64,000 nt of DNA from Ostreiculturibacter nitratireducens (GTDB lineage Bacteria > Pseudomonadota > Alphaproteobacteria > Rhodobacterales > Rhodobacteraceae): positions 124,001 through 188,000 of the forward strand of contig NZ_JAVQHL010000003.1 of the NCBI RefSeq assembly GCF_032670585.1. The letters are read 5' to 3'. This document shows, piece after piece, positions 28,605 to 37,918 of this stretch (position 1 is its first letter; the number at the start of each line of letters is the position of its first letter). Both the position numbers and the translations under genes were made by a program. The notes beneath the pieces were generated by a model. The model had not been told where the DNA came from and did not search any database. It was given only the letters and a program-made list of their open reading frames with translations.

Positions 28605-29657
28605 TCAATCGATCCCGAAGATCACGTTGTATGTCTGTGTGCTGTTTCCCCGGTTGATCACTTCGATGACGTGGTCACCCGACTGCCAGAGCTGACCACG
28701 ATATTCCTGCGCCGAGGTCATCTGATCCAGGAGGAAGGACCCATCCGGATTGAATATCTGATAGGACAGGTCCGGACCATTCGCGGCCACGCGCACGTAG
28801 AGATCCTGACCGTTGGAGGCGCCGAGAAGATAGCGGCGCGATTCACCCGGCAGCAGCGATCCCGTCAGTTCGGCGCCGCTCGTCCCGGCGGCAAAGCGGA
28901 CGCGTTCGGTCGAAGTCCCGCCAACCCCGCCAGCCGACGTCGGAGGCGTCGAGGCCATGCCCGTCCCCTCGATGAGGAAGTCACCAGCGGCCCACCCCTC
29001 GAAGCCCGGGTCGGCAAGCGTCGCCACGCGGCACCAGCGCCGCCCTTCCGCCATCCGGCAGCCGAGGTTCCGGACGTTCTGGCCATTTGCAAGGCGCGTC
29101 ACCAGGCCTGCCGCGCCGCTGGGGCCCGACCGGAGGTTGAGCGTTCCCCCGCCCGAGGTCGCCACCTGGAAATAATCAGGACCTCCCTGAAGCCCGTCCG
29201 CATAGTCACCCTCGACCTGGGCCGGCAAGTCGCCCTCGATGCTTACGTAAAGCGCGTAGTTCGACGTCTCGTTGCGGCGCGCGGCAGAGCGCATCATGTA
29301 GACGTCGATCATGTATTCTCCCGACGTTGAAAGCGTGCCGTCGAAGATGTTGATGTCGGGCACCATCTCGCCCATGAACTGCGCGTTCGCCAGTGCCTGG
29401 TCCCCCGGTCCGCTCCCCGGAGCATAGACGTTGAAATACGTGGCAAGGTTCGACGGTTCCAGCCGGACCTTCAAGCGTTGCCCTGCTTCCGCACCAAGCG
29501 TGTACTGGACGCTTTCATAGCCGGTGATGCTGCCCGCGATCGTCGCGCCACTCGTTCCCGGGGCGAAGCGGATGGCCTCGGTCCTCATCTCCTGCGCATC
29601 TGCGGCGACTGCGAAGGCGGCCGCCGCCGTCATGGCCCAAAGGGTCTCTCTTAGCAT
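28605..29657 (-). CDS. Exported protein with bacterial SH3 domain and two PPC-like repeats
   Basis: The 350-residue protein has a signal peptide ('LWAMTAAAAFAVAADA', cut near residue 22). Two similar domains flank a central SH3-type segment: residues about 25-135 ('IRFAPGTSGATIAGSITGYES') and about 250-350 ('VRFAAGTSGAELTGSLLPGES'). The linker domain reads 'LNLRSGPSGAAGLVTRLANGQ' with two Cys, typical of SH3_3. The repeats resemble inhibitor- or PPC-like folds in periplasmic proteins. GGAGG eight bases before ATG 29657 fixes the start. Role unknown, perhaps envelope binding. Confidence 0.75.
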   Translation of the reverse strand: MLRETLWAMTAAAAFAVAADAQEMRTEAIRFAPGTSGATIAGSITGYESVQYTLGAEAGQRLKVRLEPSNLATYFNVYAPGSGPGDQALANAQFMGEMVPDINIFDGTLSTSGEYMIDVYMMRSAARRNETSNYALYVSIEGDLPAQVEGDYADGLQGGPDYFQVATSGGGTLNLRSGPSGAAGLVTRLANGQNVRNLGCRMAEGRRWCRVATLADPGFEGWAAGDFLIEGTGMASTPPTSAGGVGGTSTERVRFAAGTSGAELTGSLLPGESRRYLLGASNGQDLYVRVAANGPDLSYQIFNPDGSFLLDQMTSAQEYRGQLWQSGDHVIEVINRGNSTQTYNVIFGID

Positions 29658-29817
29658 TTTCGGTTCCTCCAAACGAATGCACGTCAAACAATGAGTCAAA
29701 GTCTGGCGCGATTGTAACACGGGAGCAACGAGGAAGGGCCTTTCGGCCTTGGTTCGGTGGCTTTCGAGGAAAACGTGGCTGTGTAAGCAGTCTCGAGCTA
29801 CGCGGTCTGGTTGCGAA

Positions 29818-29966
29818 TTCCCTGATAACAGGGAAAATACAGGGAAAATTTCCCATTGCGCGACGTAACATGCTGTTTTCAATCGAAACTAGCACGAAAT
29901 GTCCAAGGCTTGAGCGGAATTTCCCTACGTCGGAAAACAGGGGAATTTTCCCACCCGAACAGGGAA
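29818..29966. repeat. Cluster of CAGGGAA/TTCCCTG palindromes
   Basis: This part of the 424-bp gap between two genes (29658-30081) holds TTCCCTG at 29818, CAGGGAA at 29829, 29840 and 29960, and near-palindromes GGGAAAATTTCCC (29842) and GGGGAATTTTCCC (29940). TTCCCTG-ATAA-CAGGGAA at 29818-29835 is a perfect inverted repeat. No gene is seen in the gap. The role is unknown; repeated protein sites or a dispersed repeat family are possible. Confidence 0.6.
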
Positions 29967-30081
29967 CTCTCGACTGCTGGCAGGGATGGAAGGTGCTCAA
30001 CTCGGTCGATCGAGATTGGCTGTTGCTTGCAGACGGGTCTCCGATCGCCGACAGAGAAGGTCCGAACCCGGAGAGGAACCC

Positions 30082-31233
30082 ATGACCCACACGTCGAGAC
30101 TGTTCCAGCCACTTGCCATTCGGGCCATCCAGACCCGCAATCGTGTCGTGATCTCGCCCATGTGTCAGTACTCGGCTCACGATGGACACCTGGAGGACTG
30201 GCATCTTGTCCATCTTGGCAGGTTCGCCATCGGCGGAGCAGGCATTGTCTTCACCGAGGCGACCGCAGTGCAGAAATGCGGACGCATCACCCATGGCTGC
30301 CCGGGGCTCTGGACGGACAGCCAGATCCCGGGCCACGCGCGGGTCGCCCAGTTCGTGCTTCGCAACGGTGCGATCCCCGCAATCCAGCTCGGCCATGCGG
30401 GCCGGAAGGCCGGAATGCAGCGACCCTGGTATGGCAATGGTCCCCTCGGCGAGGCTGATTTCGGGCGCGGCGACATGCCCTGGACGCCTGTGGGCGCCTC
30501 CGCAATCCCGGTCGCCGAGGGCTGGCCGGTTCCGCATGAGCTGACCGTGGCCGAGATTCACGAAGTGATCGCAGATTTCGTGTCGGCGGCGCATCGCGCA
30601 CGCGAGGCCGGCTACCGCATCGTCGAGATCCATGGCGCTCACGGCTACCTCGTTCACAGCTTTCTCTCGCCTTTGTCCAACAGGCGAACGGACGCCTATG
30701 GCGGTGATCTGAAAGGGCGGATGCGGCTTGCACTCGAAATCTCCCAGGCCGTACGCGCGGCCTGGCCCGAAGAGTTGCCGCTGTTCTTCCGCACCTCTGC
30801 GGTTGACGGCAGCCCCGAGGGCTGGAGCCTTGACGACACGGTCGTGCTTGCCCGTGCGCTGAAGGAGATCGGGGTCGACGTCATGGACTGTTCGTCGAGC
30901 GGTATCGCGGGCGCCGCAACGGCTGGAGGCGGGCAGAAGCGACAGCCAGGCTTCCAGGTGCCCTATGCCGACCGAGTCCGCAGGGAGGTCGGGATGGCGA
31001 CCATGGCCGTGGGCCTCATCACCCATCCCGAACAGGCTGAGAAGATCCTCGCCGACGGAAGCGCCGATCTGATCGCCATCGCGCGCGAGGCCCTCGTCAA
31101 TCCGATGTGGGCGCTCCATGCCGCGCGCGACCTCGGGCACGACACCACCTTCTCGACCTGGCCCGAACAGTCAGGGTGGTGGCTGGCCGGACGGGAAAGG
31201 ACTTCCGAGTTCTACAAACCCCATAAGCGGTAG
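30082..31233 (+). CDS. NADH:flavin oxidoreductase, Old Yellow Enzyme family (YqjM type)
   Basis: The 383-residue FMN enzyme reduces activated C=C bonds, using NAD(P)H. The YqjM-class cysteine is Cys28 in 'VVISPMCQYSA'. Other marks are 'QLGHAGRKAG', 'EIHGAHGYLVHSFLSPLSNRRTD' (substrate and FMN residues) and 'IAREALVNP' near the end. The start at 30082 follows GGAGAGGAACCC; the frame from 29986 is not typical protein. It stands alone and ends in a clear terminator. Confidence 0.94.
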   Translation: MTHTSRLFQPLAIRAIQTRNRVVISPMCQYSAHDGHLEDWHLVHLGRFAIGGAGIVFTEATAVQKCGRITHGCPGLWTDSQIPGHARVAQFVLRNGAIPAIQLGHAGRKAGMQRPWYGNGPLGEADFGRGDMPWTPVGASAIPVAEGWPVPHELTVAEIHEVIADFVSAAHRAREAGYRIVEIHGAHGYLVHSFLSPLSNRRTDAYGGDLKGRMRLALEISQAVRAAWPEELPLFFRTSAVDGSPEGWSLDDTVVLARALKEIGVDVMDCSSSGIAGAATAGGGQKRQPGFQVPYADRVRREVGMATMAVGLITHPEQAEKILADGSADLIAIAREALVNPMWALHAARDLGHDTTFSTWPEQSGWWLAGRERTSEFYKPHKR

Positions 31234-31257
31234 CCCGACCCGCGTGTCGGGCTTTTC
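31232..31257 (+). terminator. Rho-independent terminator of the OYE gene
   Basis: AGCCCGAC (31232-31239) and GTCGGGCT (31246-31253) form a perfect 8-bp stem with a 6-base loop followed by TTTCT. The first arm starts inside the TAG stop codon of the OYE gene. Confidence 0.85.
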
Positions 31258-31456
31258 TGGGCCGCCTTGAAGTCGAGAGGCTTCCTTGACAGGGCCGCGC
31301 CGGTTTCGGCGCTGGTGTACGAATTCGGGTTTGCGGCAGGGCGCGGTGCGGAAAGGGCACTCTCACCGCGCCGCGCGTGTTGGGAAGGTGTCCGGGAGGT
31401 CCCGAGCGGATCTTGCCGCCTCGTCGGCGGGCCGCAGAGGCCCGCCGTCTGATCCC

Positions 31457-32773
31457 TCAGAGACCGTATTGTTCGCGTGCGTAGTCGCCGAGGCCGACAG
31501 CGTCGAGCCTGGCGAGCGGGGCAAGGAACGTCACCTGAATCACGCCAGGGGCGCGCCCGATCTCGATCGCGCCGTTCACGGTCGCGCGGTTGCGCACCTC
31601 AGCCACGGTCATGCCGAGAAGCTTCGCGGCACGCGCCAGCCCGTTCTCGATCGCGGCGTTGAGGTTCGCCGCGGTCCCGATCACCGAGATCGGCGCCAGC
31701 GACTCGATCTCCTTCACGCCCCATTTCGCGGCAAGCCGCTGTCCCTTGGCCTTCTCGGCTTCGGTGAAGGGCCTCGCGAGCGGCGGAAGATCCTCCACCA
31801 GCGGGAAGAGGACGGGCCCGTCGATGGGATAGTTCTTCACCACCTCGACCTGCAGCGTCACGCTACCTGCCACATCCATCGTGTGACCGGCGATCTCGCC
31901 GTCGCCCTGGCCGGCATGCATGTCGCCCATGTAGATGCCCGCGCCCGGCACCTTGACGGGGGCGACGATAATGGCACCCGCGCGCACCGCGTCGATATCC
32001 ATGTGGCCATCAGTCTTGTGCTCGGCCAGTTGCTCGGCGGTGATCGCATAGGCATGGGGCGCGCCGACGAGGAAGGCCCCGAAGTCGCCGGCGTTGTGGC
32101 TGTCGGGCATAGCCATCGACGGGCAGGTGCCCAGTTGCCCCATGAAGGGCCGCATGCGGATCAGCGTGCCCGGCATGTCGGACGGCGCGAAGGTCAGGAT
32201 CGAATGCTGGCGGCTCTGGTCGGGCAGGGCCGAGTAGTGGTCGGCCTCCTTCGCGATGGTTTCGGCAGCCGTCTTCGGCAGCGTCAGGCCGACGGCGCGC
32301 GTCTCGTCGAAGGTCACGGTATAACCATGCACGATCTCGAAGGGCTTCACCGCATTGCCGCAGACGTCGCATTTCACTGCGTCCTGCCCGATGCCCTCGA
32401 CATGGGTCTCTGGCCAGACGGTATCGCAGACAGGACAGCGCGCGGCGACGTAGGGGTCGCCGACGCAGAACCCTTCGGGCGAGCTGTCGTGCCCGGAGGC
32501 CGTTGCGATCGAGGTCACGGTGATGTCGCGGATGCGGATGGCGACGCCGTCGCCGACCTCCGCGCCCTCGACGAAGACGGGCTTCGTCACCTCGTGGCCG
32601 CCCCGCAGGCGCGGCGTGATCATCGGGCCCCAGCAGCCCGGCGCGGTATTCGCGATGATGGTCCCGCCATTCTCGACCGGACCGAGCATCGGTTCTTTCG
32701 GATCGAGAACGCTGTTGGTGAACTCCGAAACGACGACGCTGCGGCGCGACGGCGTGTTGCTTCCATCCGGCAT
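31457..32773 (-). CDS. Acetamidase/formamidase family protein
   Basis: The 438-residue protein hydrolyses short amides such as formamide or acetamide. Family signatures are 'APGCWGPMITPRLRGG', 'ATASGHDSSPEGFC', 'GIYMGDMHAGQGDGEIAGHT' (metal-binding Asp/His cluster) and 'RATVNGAIEIGRAPGV'. A segment near 'CPVCDTVWPE..VKCDVCGNAV' has two CxxC pairs that look like a small zinc ribbon. Start 32773 has GAGGGAGG upstream and is preferred over in-frame codons further out. It is divergent from an amidase gene. Confidence 0.88.
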   Translation of the reverse strand: MPDGSNTPSRRSVVVSEFTNSVLDPKEPMLGPVENGGTIIANTAPGCWGPMITPRLRGGHEVTKPVFVEGAEVGDGVAIRIRDITVTSIATASGHDSSPEGFCVGDPYVAARCPVCDTVWPETHVEGIGQDAVKCDVCGNAVKPFEIVHGYTVTFDETRAVGLTLPKTAAETIAKEADHYSALPDQSRQHSILTFAPSDMPGTLIRMRPFMGQLGTCPSMAMPDSHNAGDFGAFLVGAPHAYAITAEQLAEHKTDGHMDIDAVRAGAIIVAPVKVPGAGIYMGDMHAGQGDGEIAGHTMDVAGSVTLQVEVVKNYPIDGPVLFPLVEDLPPLARPFTEAEKAKGQRLAAKWGVKEIESLAPISVIGTAANLNAAIENGLARAAKLLGMTVAEVRNRATVNGAIEIGRAPGVIQVTFLAPLARLDAVGLGDYAREQYGL

Positions 32774-32969
32774 GACGACCTCCCTCGGATATGGACTCTC
32801 ATGGGCGAGAATAAGCCGAGGGACGTGATCTGCAATCGTCATGGTCGTACCGATCGGAGAGGATTCGCTCGCGGCCGCGGCTGTCCCGCAGCGCAGCGGA
32901 CACCGTCGACATTCCCTTCCCCTCCTGCCAACGTCGAACGGGATTGACGCCTGAGAAAGGGGAGCATCC

Positions 32970-34370
32970 ATGACGGAAATCTGGGAGATGACCGCAAGCC
33001 GGATTGCGGCGGACGTGCGTGCAAAACGGCTGTCGGCGGTCCAGGTGACGGAAGCCCATCTCGACCGGCTCGCCAAAGTGAACCCCGCCATCAACGCTGT
33101 GGTGCAGGAATTCCCCGAGGAGGCGCTTGATGCTGCCCGACAGATCGACGCGGCGATCGCCAAGGGCGAGGACCCGGGGCCGCTGTGCGGTGTGCCGGTG
33201 ACGATCAAGGTGAACGTCGATCAGAAAGGTCATGCAACGACTAACGGCCTGCGGCTTCAGGAGGCGCTCGTCGCAACGGAGGACAGCCCCGTGGTCTCGA
33301 ACGTCAGAAAGGCGGGCGGAATCATCGTGGGGCGCACCAATACACCGGCCTTCTCGCTCCGCTGGTTCACCAAGAACGACCTGCACGGCCAGACACTGAA
33401 CCCCCGGAACAGGGAGATCACGCCGGGCGGCTCGTCAGGCGGAGCGGCTGCGGCCGTTGCCGCGGGCATCTGCGCCATCGGGCATGGCACCGATATCGCG
33501 GGGTCGGTCCGTTATCCGGCCTATGCCTGCGGCCTGCATGGGCTGCGTCCGACACCCGGTCGGATCCCGGCCTCCAATTCCAGCGGACCCGACCGCTTCA
33601 TCGGCGCGCAGCTCATGGCCGTGTCAGGGCCGATCGCACGCAGCATGCCCGATCTCGAGATCGCTTTCGCGGCCATGTCGGCGCCCGACCCGAGGGACCC
33701 GTGGTATGTTCCTGCGGCTCAGGGCGGGGCCGATTTCCCCAGGCGTGCCGCGCTCGCACTGGCCCCTGATGGCATGGAGGTGACGGGGGACGTGCGTGCG
33801 GCCCTGCTTGACGGAGCGGACCGCCTGCGGGACGCCGGCTGGACAGTCGAGGAGGTGGACTGCCCGCCAATGAGGCGCGCGGCAGGCATCAATGCCTGCC
33901 TCTGGATGGCCGAAACGCAGTTCGGGGCAGCCGAGATGCTGGCACGCGAAGGAGAGGCGGACTCGCAGTTCGTCTTCGCCCGGATGTCCGAGGACGCCGG
34001 CCAGGTGGGGTTCAGATCCCTCATGGAGGCGCTTCAGGCGCGTGCCGGAATCTTGCGCCAGTGGCAACTCTTTCTGAGCGATTTCCCGGTCGTCCTCTGC
34101 CCCGTCTCCGGCGAACTGCCGTTCGACCAGCAGCTCGACGTAAGCTCGAAGGCGGCCTTTGCCCGGGTCTTTGAGGCGCAGTTGACCCAGAGGGCGATCC
34201 CGGCGATCGGTGTGCCGGCTCTATCCATCGCGACAGGGGATGCGAATGGGCGGCCCGTGGGCGTCCAGCTTGTCGGCCCGCGATATCGGGAGGACATTCT
34301 GCTTGCCGCAGGCGGCGACATCGAGGCAAGGGGTCGCCCTATCCTGGTTGCCAATCCGGAGTGGAGTTGA
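32970..34370 (+). CDS. Amidase (amidase signature family)
   Basis: The 466-residue serine hydrolase has the Ser-cisSer-Lys triad: Lys80 ('VPVTIKVNVDQ'), Ser155 ('PGGSSGGAAAA') and Ser179 ('GTDIAGSVR'). It cleaves a carboxamide, as in indoleacetamide or aryl-amide hydrolases; 'NPRNREITPGGSSGG' is typical of the broad AmiE/GatA-like group, but gatB/gatC are not adjacent, so it is not the tRNA amidotransferase. It is divergent from the acetamidase/formamidase gene, which suggests shared use of amides as nitrogen source. Confidence 0.92.
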   Translation: MTEIWEMTASRIAADVRAKRLSAVQVTEAHLDRLAKVNPAINAVVQEFPEEALDAARQIDAAIAKGEDPGPLCGVPVTIKVNVDQKGHATTNGLRLQEALVATEDSPVVSNVRKAGGIIVGRTNTPAFSLRWFTKNDLHGQTLNPRNREITPGGSSGGAAAAVAAGICAIGHGTDIAGSVRYPAYACGLHGLRPTPGRIPASNSSGPDRFIGAQLMAVSGPIARSMPDLEIAFAAMSAPDPRDPWYVPAAQGGADFPRRAALALAPDGMEVTGDVRAALLDGADRLRDAGWTVEEVDCPPMRRAAGINACLWMAETQFGAAEMLAREGEADSQFVFARMSEDAGQVGFRSLMEALQARAGILRQWQLFLSDFPVVLCPVSGELPFDQQLDVSSKAAFARVFEAQLTQRAIPAIGVPALSIATGDANGRPVGVQLVGPRYREDILLAAGGDIEARGRPILVANPEWS

Positions 34371-34534
34371 GGATGGAGCGCACGATACGCCTCTGTGACT
34401 GCCTGAACCTTCGATGACAGTCGAAGCGTGCCGCTCGATCCAGACAACCCCATCGAGGCACCGTCAACATGCTCTTGCAGTTCCAAGCACTCGGTATCAG
34501 GCCGTCAGCATGACCAGAGCGCGGGGCAGATGGA

Positions 34535-35020
34535 ATGAAAACCGAAATCGCGATTGTCGCCGGTGGACTGGCGGGGCTATCGCTCGCGGCTCGACTGCAG
34601 AACGCCAACGTGGATTATCACATCTTCGAGGCGCGTTCCCGGCTGGGCGGTCGGATTGCGGTGCTGAACCCTCCGACGGGCGCTGTCGACCTCGGGCCCT
34701 CTTGGTTCTGGCCCGGGCAACCTCGCATCGCCAACCTTGTCGAAGACCTCGGGCTCCGGGCCTTTCCGCAATACGCCGACAGCGACATCTGTTTCGAAGA
34801 TGAGCGCGGCACGGTCCATCGTGGCCTGGGCTTGCGTCGATTGAGGGATCGTTTCGCCTTGAGGGCGGGATGCACGGCCTGATCGAGGGGCTTGCAGCAC
34901 GATTGGCACAAGACCGGGTGCACCAGTCCTCGAAGGTGACGGAAATCACGCAGGGTGACCGGCTTCTGACCGACAGTGGCCAGTGGTGCGAGGCGGAGCA
35001 TGCCCGGCCGTCCATAGCGG
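34535..35020 (+). pseudogene. Broken flavin-containing amine oxidase
   Basis: The first 100 residues or so are a good amine oxidase N-terminus: FAD-binding 'IAVVAGG'-like 'IAIVAGGLAGLSLAARL' (GxGxxG is weakened to AGGLAG), 'FEARSRLGGRI' and 'DLGPSWFWPGQPRIANLV'. Near 34860 one extra base shifts the frame; in the second frame the match resumes as 'GMHGLIEGLAARL' and 'SSKVTEI..DSGQW', then fades. The remaining half of the roughly 400-residue family is not found before the lipoprotein gene at 35267, so the gene is dead. Confidence 0.75.
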
Positions 35021-35266
35021 TCCCGGAACAGGGAATGCGACTGCAGAGCGCTGAACAGCGTGGCGCGCTTGCTCATCCTGTCGGCGCAGGCCAGACGAAC
35101 CTTCCGGTAAAGTTCCACGGTATGGATCTCCACGCACTCCCTGCGATGATCGCACGAAGGGCAAAGTGGCCGGTCTTTACACCGCCCGCAGCAGGCCTAT
35201 CCCGCCGCTACCGTGGCAGACTTTTGCACCGCCGTTCTCATGCAGGATGACCTGACCCTGCATCGC

Positions 35267-35830
35267 CTACCGCCGGAGCCGCAGGGCGATCTGATCGGCC
35301 AACATGTCCAACGCCCGGCCGTTGGCGCGTGCAATCGCGGCGGGACCCTCGCCGTCGAGTGCGACGCTGATATCGAAGCGGTCGAGGAACTCTCTGATCC
35401 GTCCTTCGGGCGAGGCGACTGCGAATTGCCCCGAAATCTGGAACGTACCGTCAGCACGGGCCACCACGCTTTCGATTCTCACTTCCAGCCGGGCCGCAGC
35501 GGGCTCGGTGAGTGGCCAAGGCTCGGCGGCGACGTCGGCACGCGTCCTCAGATCAAGGCTGCGCGCAAGGGCCGCAGTCACCGCGCGGGCCGACCCGTCT
35601 GCCCATTCGGCGCTGTCGACGACCTCGAGCGCCCCGGTCTCGCTCTCCTTGAGGATCTCCGAAGCTTCCGCGTAGGCCGGCACTACGACCTCGCCTACTT
35701 CGAGGCTCGCGATCCGCAGGGCGATCGGCTCCGGCGGGGCGGACGGCTCGACGAGATAGCGGTCGGCGGGGGCGCCGCAGGCAGCGAGTGTGAACACGAG
35801 GAACAGTGCGGACACGCGAAGGTTGGGCAT
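35267..35830 (-). CDS. PqiC-type ABC transport auxiliary lipoprotein
   Basis: The 187-residue protein has a lipobox 'LFLVFTLAAC' with Cys18, so it is lipid-anchored, probably to the outer membrane. Its domain matches the ABC-type transport auxiliary family (formerly DUF330): 'YLVEPSAPPEP', 'VDSAEWADGSARAV' and a C-terminal amphipathic helix. In E. coli PqiC works with the MCE protein PqiB to bridge inner and outer membranes in lipid transport. It is 3 bp downstream of pqiB as the last gene of the operon. Confidence 0.85.
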   Translation of the reverse strand: MPNLRVSALFLVFTLAACGAPADRYLVEPSAPPEPIALRIASLEVGEVVVPAYAEASEILKESETGALEVVDSAEWADGSARAVTAALARSLDLRTRADVAAEPWPLTEPAAARLEVRIESVVARADGTFQISGQFAVASPEGRIREFLDRFDISVALDGEGPAAIARANGRALDMLADQIALRLRR

Positions 35831-35833
35831 GGC

Positions 35834-37918
35834 TCAGCGTCCAATAATGAGGGAATTCGGGTTACGCTCGATTGCACGGGCGAGCTGCGCGACCGTCCGT
35901 GCAGCGGCACGCACCTCGCGCAACGCCGCAAGCGCATCGGCGTTGAAATCCGACTGGGTTCCGTAGGCGGCAACGAGCCCCTCGGCCTGCGCGATCAGCG
36001 CGTCGAGTCGCGCCGAGAGTTCCGGCAGTCCGGCGGCGGCTTCGGCGACCGCATCGGCTGCGGCGCGCGTCGAGGCGAGTGTCGCGTTGGTGTTTTCCAC
36101 GGCGCCCCCCGCGCGCAGTTCGGACAGCGTCGCCTCCACCTCTCCCAGCGCCGCCGTCAAGGCAGGCGGGAGCGCGCGGGCCTCTTCGGTTCCGATCAGT
36201 GCATCGGCGCTGTCGAGAACGCGCGTGGCCGCAGCGACCAGTTCCTCGGCCTCGAGGGCGTGGGCCTTGGCCGCGAGCGTCCTGAGGTCCTCGACCAGCG
36301 CCGGGACCTGCTCGGAGGCCACCGACAGGTTGGCAATGGCGGCATCGGCGTTTTCAAGCGCCGAGACCAGCCGGTCGAGCGCGCCGCGACCGCGAAGCTC
36401 CTCGACCACTCCGCGCAATTCGGAGACCGCGGCCCGGATCTCGCCCGGCAGCGCCTGGGTCTCCTGCGATCCGACGAGGGCCCGGCTCTCGTCGAGGAGC
36501 GCCACAAGCGCATCGGGCGCCGCGCGCGTGCCTTCGGCCGTCGCCACCGCCTCGATCGATGCCATCAGGCTGATCGCCTGCTGCATCAGTTCCTCGACGG
36601 GGAGCGCGTTGATGCGCTCGAAGACGCCCTCGGCGGTAGCGGTGAAATCGGGGAGATCGGATTCCACCGAAGGCAGCACGGGGAATCCCTCTTCCGGGCG
36701 CTCGAGCGCGGCCGGCGCCGCGTCCGGAATCTCCACAAGCTCGACGATCAGAGCCGCGCTGAACAGGCTTGCGGTCGCAAGCCGCGCCCTGAGCCCTGCA
36801 TCGACTTCGGCGGCGAGGAAGGTGACCGTCTCTTCCTCGCCCGCTTCGGCCGGCAAGCCCATGCCCTGCGGGTCAAGCGCAACCGTCGTCCGCAGGCGCA
36901 CGCGCGGCCCTTCCGCCGTTTCCACCAGGAAGGCCCCGATGGCGCTGACCTCCCCGACCCGCAGGCCGCGATACTCGACGGGCGAGCCCGCCGAAAGGCC
37001 GTCGACCGAGCCGTCGAACTCGATGCTGAAGCGGATGGCATTCGGACCGACGCCGGTGACGACGCTCTGACGCGCCGCCTGCTCGTCGGGGAAGAGATCA
37101 AAGGTGGACTCCTCGCCGACCGGATCACCGCCCGAGAAAACCGTGTCGAAGGCGATGCCGCCCGTCACCAACGAGGAGAGGTTGCCCACGTCCAGGTTGA
37201 TACCGCCGGCGCCGAGCGAGACGGAAAATCCCGAGGTGTCCCAGAACCGCGTGGCGGTGGTCAGAAAGCGGTCGTGCGGGGCATTGATGAAGGCCCCGAC
37301 GATTACGCTGTCGCCGGTCTCGGTCAGCCGTGGCGTCTCGATCCGCCCGACCTGGATCCCGCGATAGAGCACCGGAGCGCCAGGCGAGAGCCGGTTACCA
37401 TCGCGCGCGCGGATGGTGACGCGGGTCCCTTCCTCGCCCAGTTGAACCAGCGGAGAGGCGTCGAGCCCCTCGAACTGCCACGCGCCGCTCCCCGGGCTGG
37501 GGCTGAACGCCGCTTCGATGTAGACGCCGGAAAGCACTGTCGACAGGCCGCTGATCCCCTGCGCGGTGACCTCGGGGCGGACCACCCAGAACATCGCGCC
37601 CTCGGGCAATGTGTCTGCAACGGTCTTGTCGATCCGCGCCGAGAGCACCACGTGCGACAGGTCGGCGGTGAAGTCCACGTCCTCGACAACGCCGATGGCC
37701 ACGTCGCGGTAGCGCACCGTGGTCTCGCCGGGAGTGACGCCCGAGGCATTGCGGAGCGAGATCTCAATCCGCACTCCGCGCTCCGCGTAGCTCCGCCATG
37801 CGATCGCGAGCGAGACGACCAGCGCCAGGATCGGCACCAGCCACACGAAGGAGAGGTTGCGAAGGAACGATGGCCGGAGCGGCGAGACGTCGAGATCGGC
37901 TGGCTTGGGATTGGTCAT
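35834..37918 (-). CDS. pqiB: PqiB-type MCE (MlaD) domain protein
   Basis: The 694-residue protein has a short cytoplasmic part, one membrane segment (about residues 22-42, 'LSFVWLVPILALVVSLAIAW') and three MCE domains. Each is marked by a 'VRYRDVAIG', 'VLYRGIQVGRI' or 'VEYRGLRVGEV' motif. The C-terminal 250 residues are long helices rich in Ala and Glu that would form the needle seen in PqiB. It forms a periplasmic lipid channel. ATGA overlap with the upstream pqiA-type gene. Confidence 0.93.
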   Translation of the reverse strand: MTNPKPADLDVSPLRPSFLRNLSFVWLVPILALVVSLAIAWRSYAERGVRIEISLRNASGVTPGETTVRYRDVAIGVVEDVDFTADLSHVVLSARIDKTVADTLPEGAMFWVVRPEVTAQGISGLSTVLSGVYIEAAFSPSPGSGAWQFEGLDASPLVQLGEEGTRVTIRARDGNRLSPGAPVLYRGIQVGRIETPRLTETGDSVIVGAFINAPHDRFLTTATRFWDTSGFSVSLGAGGINLDVGNLSSLVTGGIAFDTVFSGGDPVGEESTFDLFPDEQAARQSVVTGVGPNAIRFSIEFDGSVDGLSAGSPVEYRGLRVGEVSAIGAFLVETAEGPRVRLRTTVALDPQGMGLPAEAGEEETVTFLAAEVDAGLRARLATASLFSAALIVELVEIPDAAPAALERPEEGFPVLPSVESDLPDFTATAEGVFERINALPVEELMQQAISLMASIEAVATAEGTRAAPDALVALLDESRALVGSQETQALPGEIRAAVSELRGVVEELRGRGALDRLVSALENADAAIANLSVASEQVPALVEDLRTLAAKAHALEAEELVAAATRVLDSADALIGTEEARALPPALTAALGEVEATLSELRAGGAVENTNATLASTRAAADAVAEAAAGLPELSARLDALIAQAEGLVAAYGTQSDFNADALAALREVRAAARTVAQLARAIERNPNSLIIGR

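Noticed and set aside
32970..34370. GatA subunit of the tRNA-dependent amidotransferase
   Set aside because: The amidase triad is shared, but gatB and gatC are absent nearby and the C-terminal part is not GatA-like.
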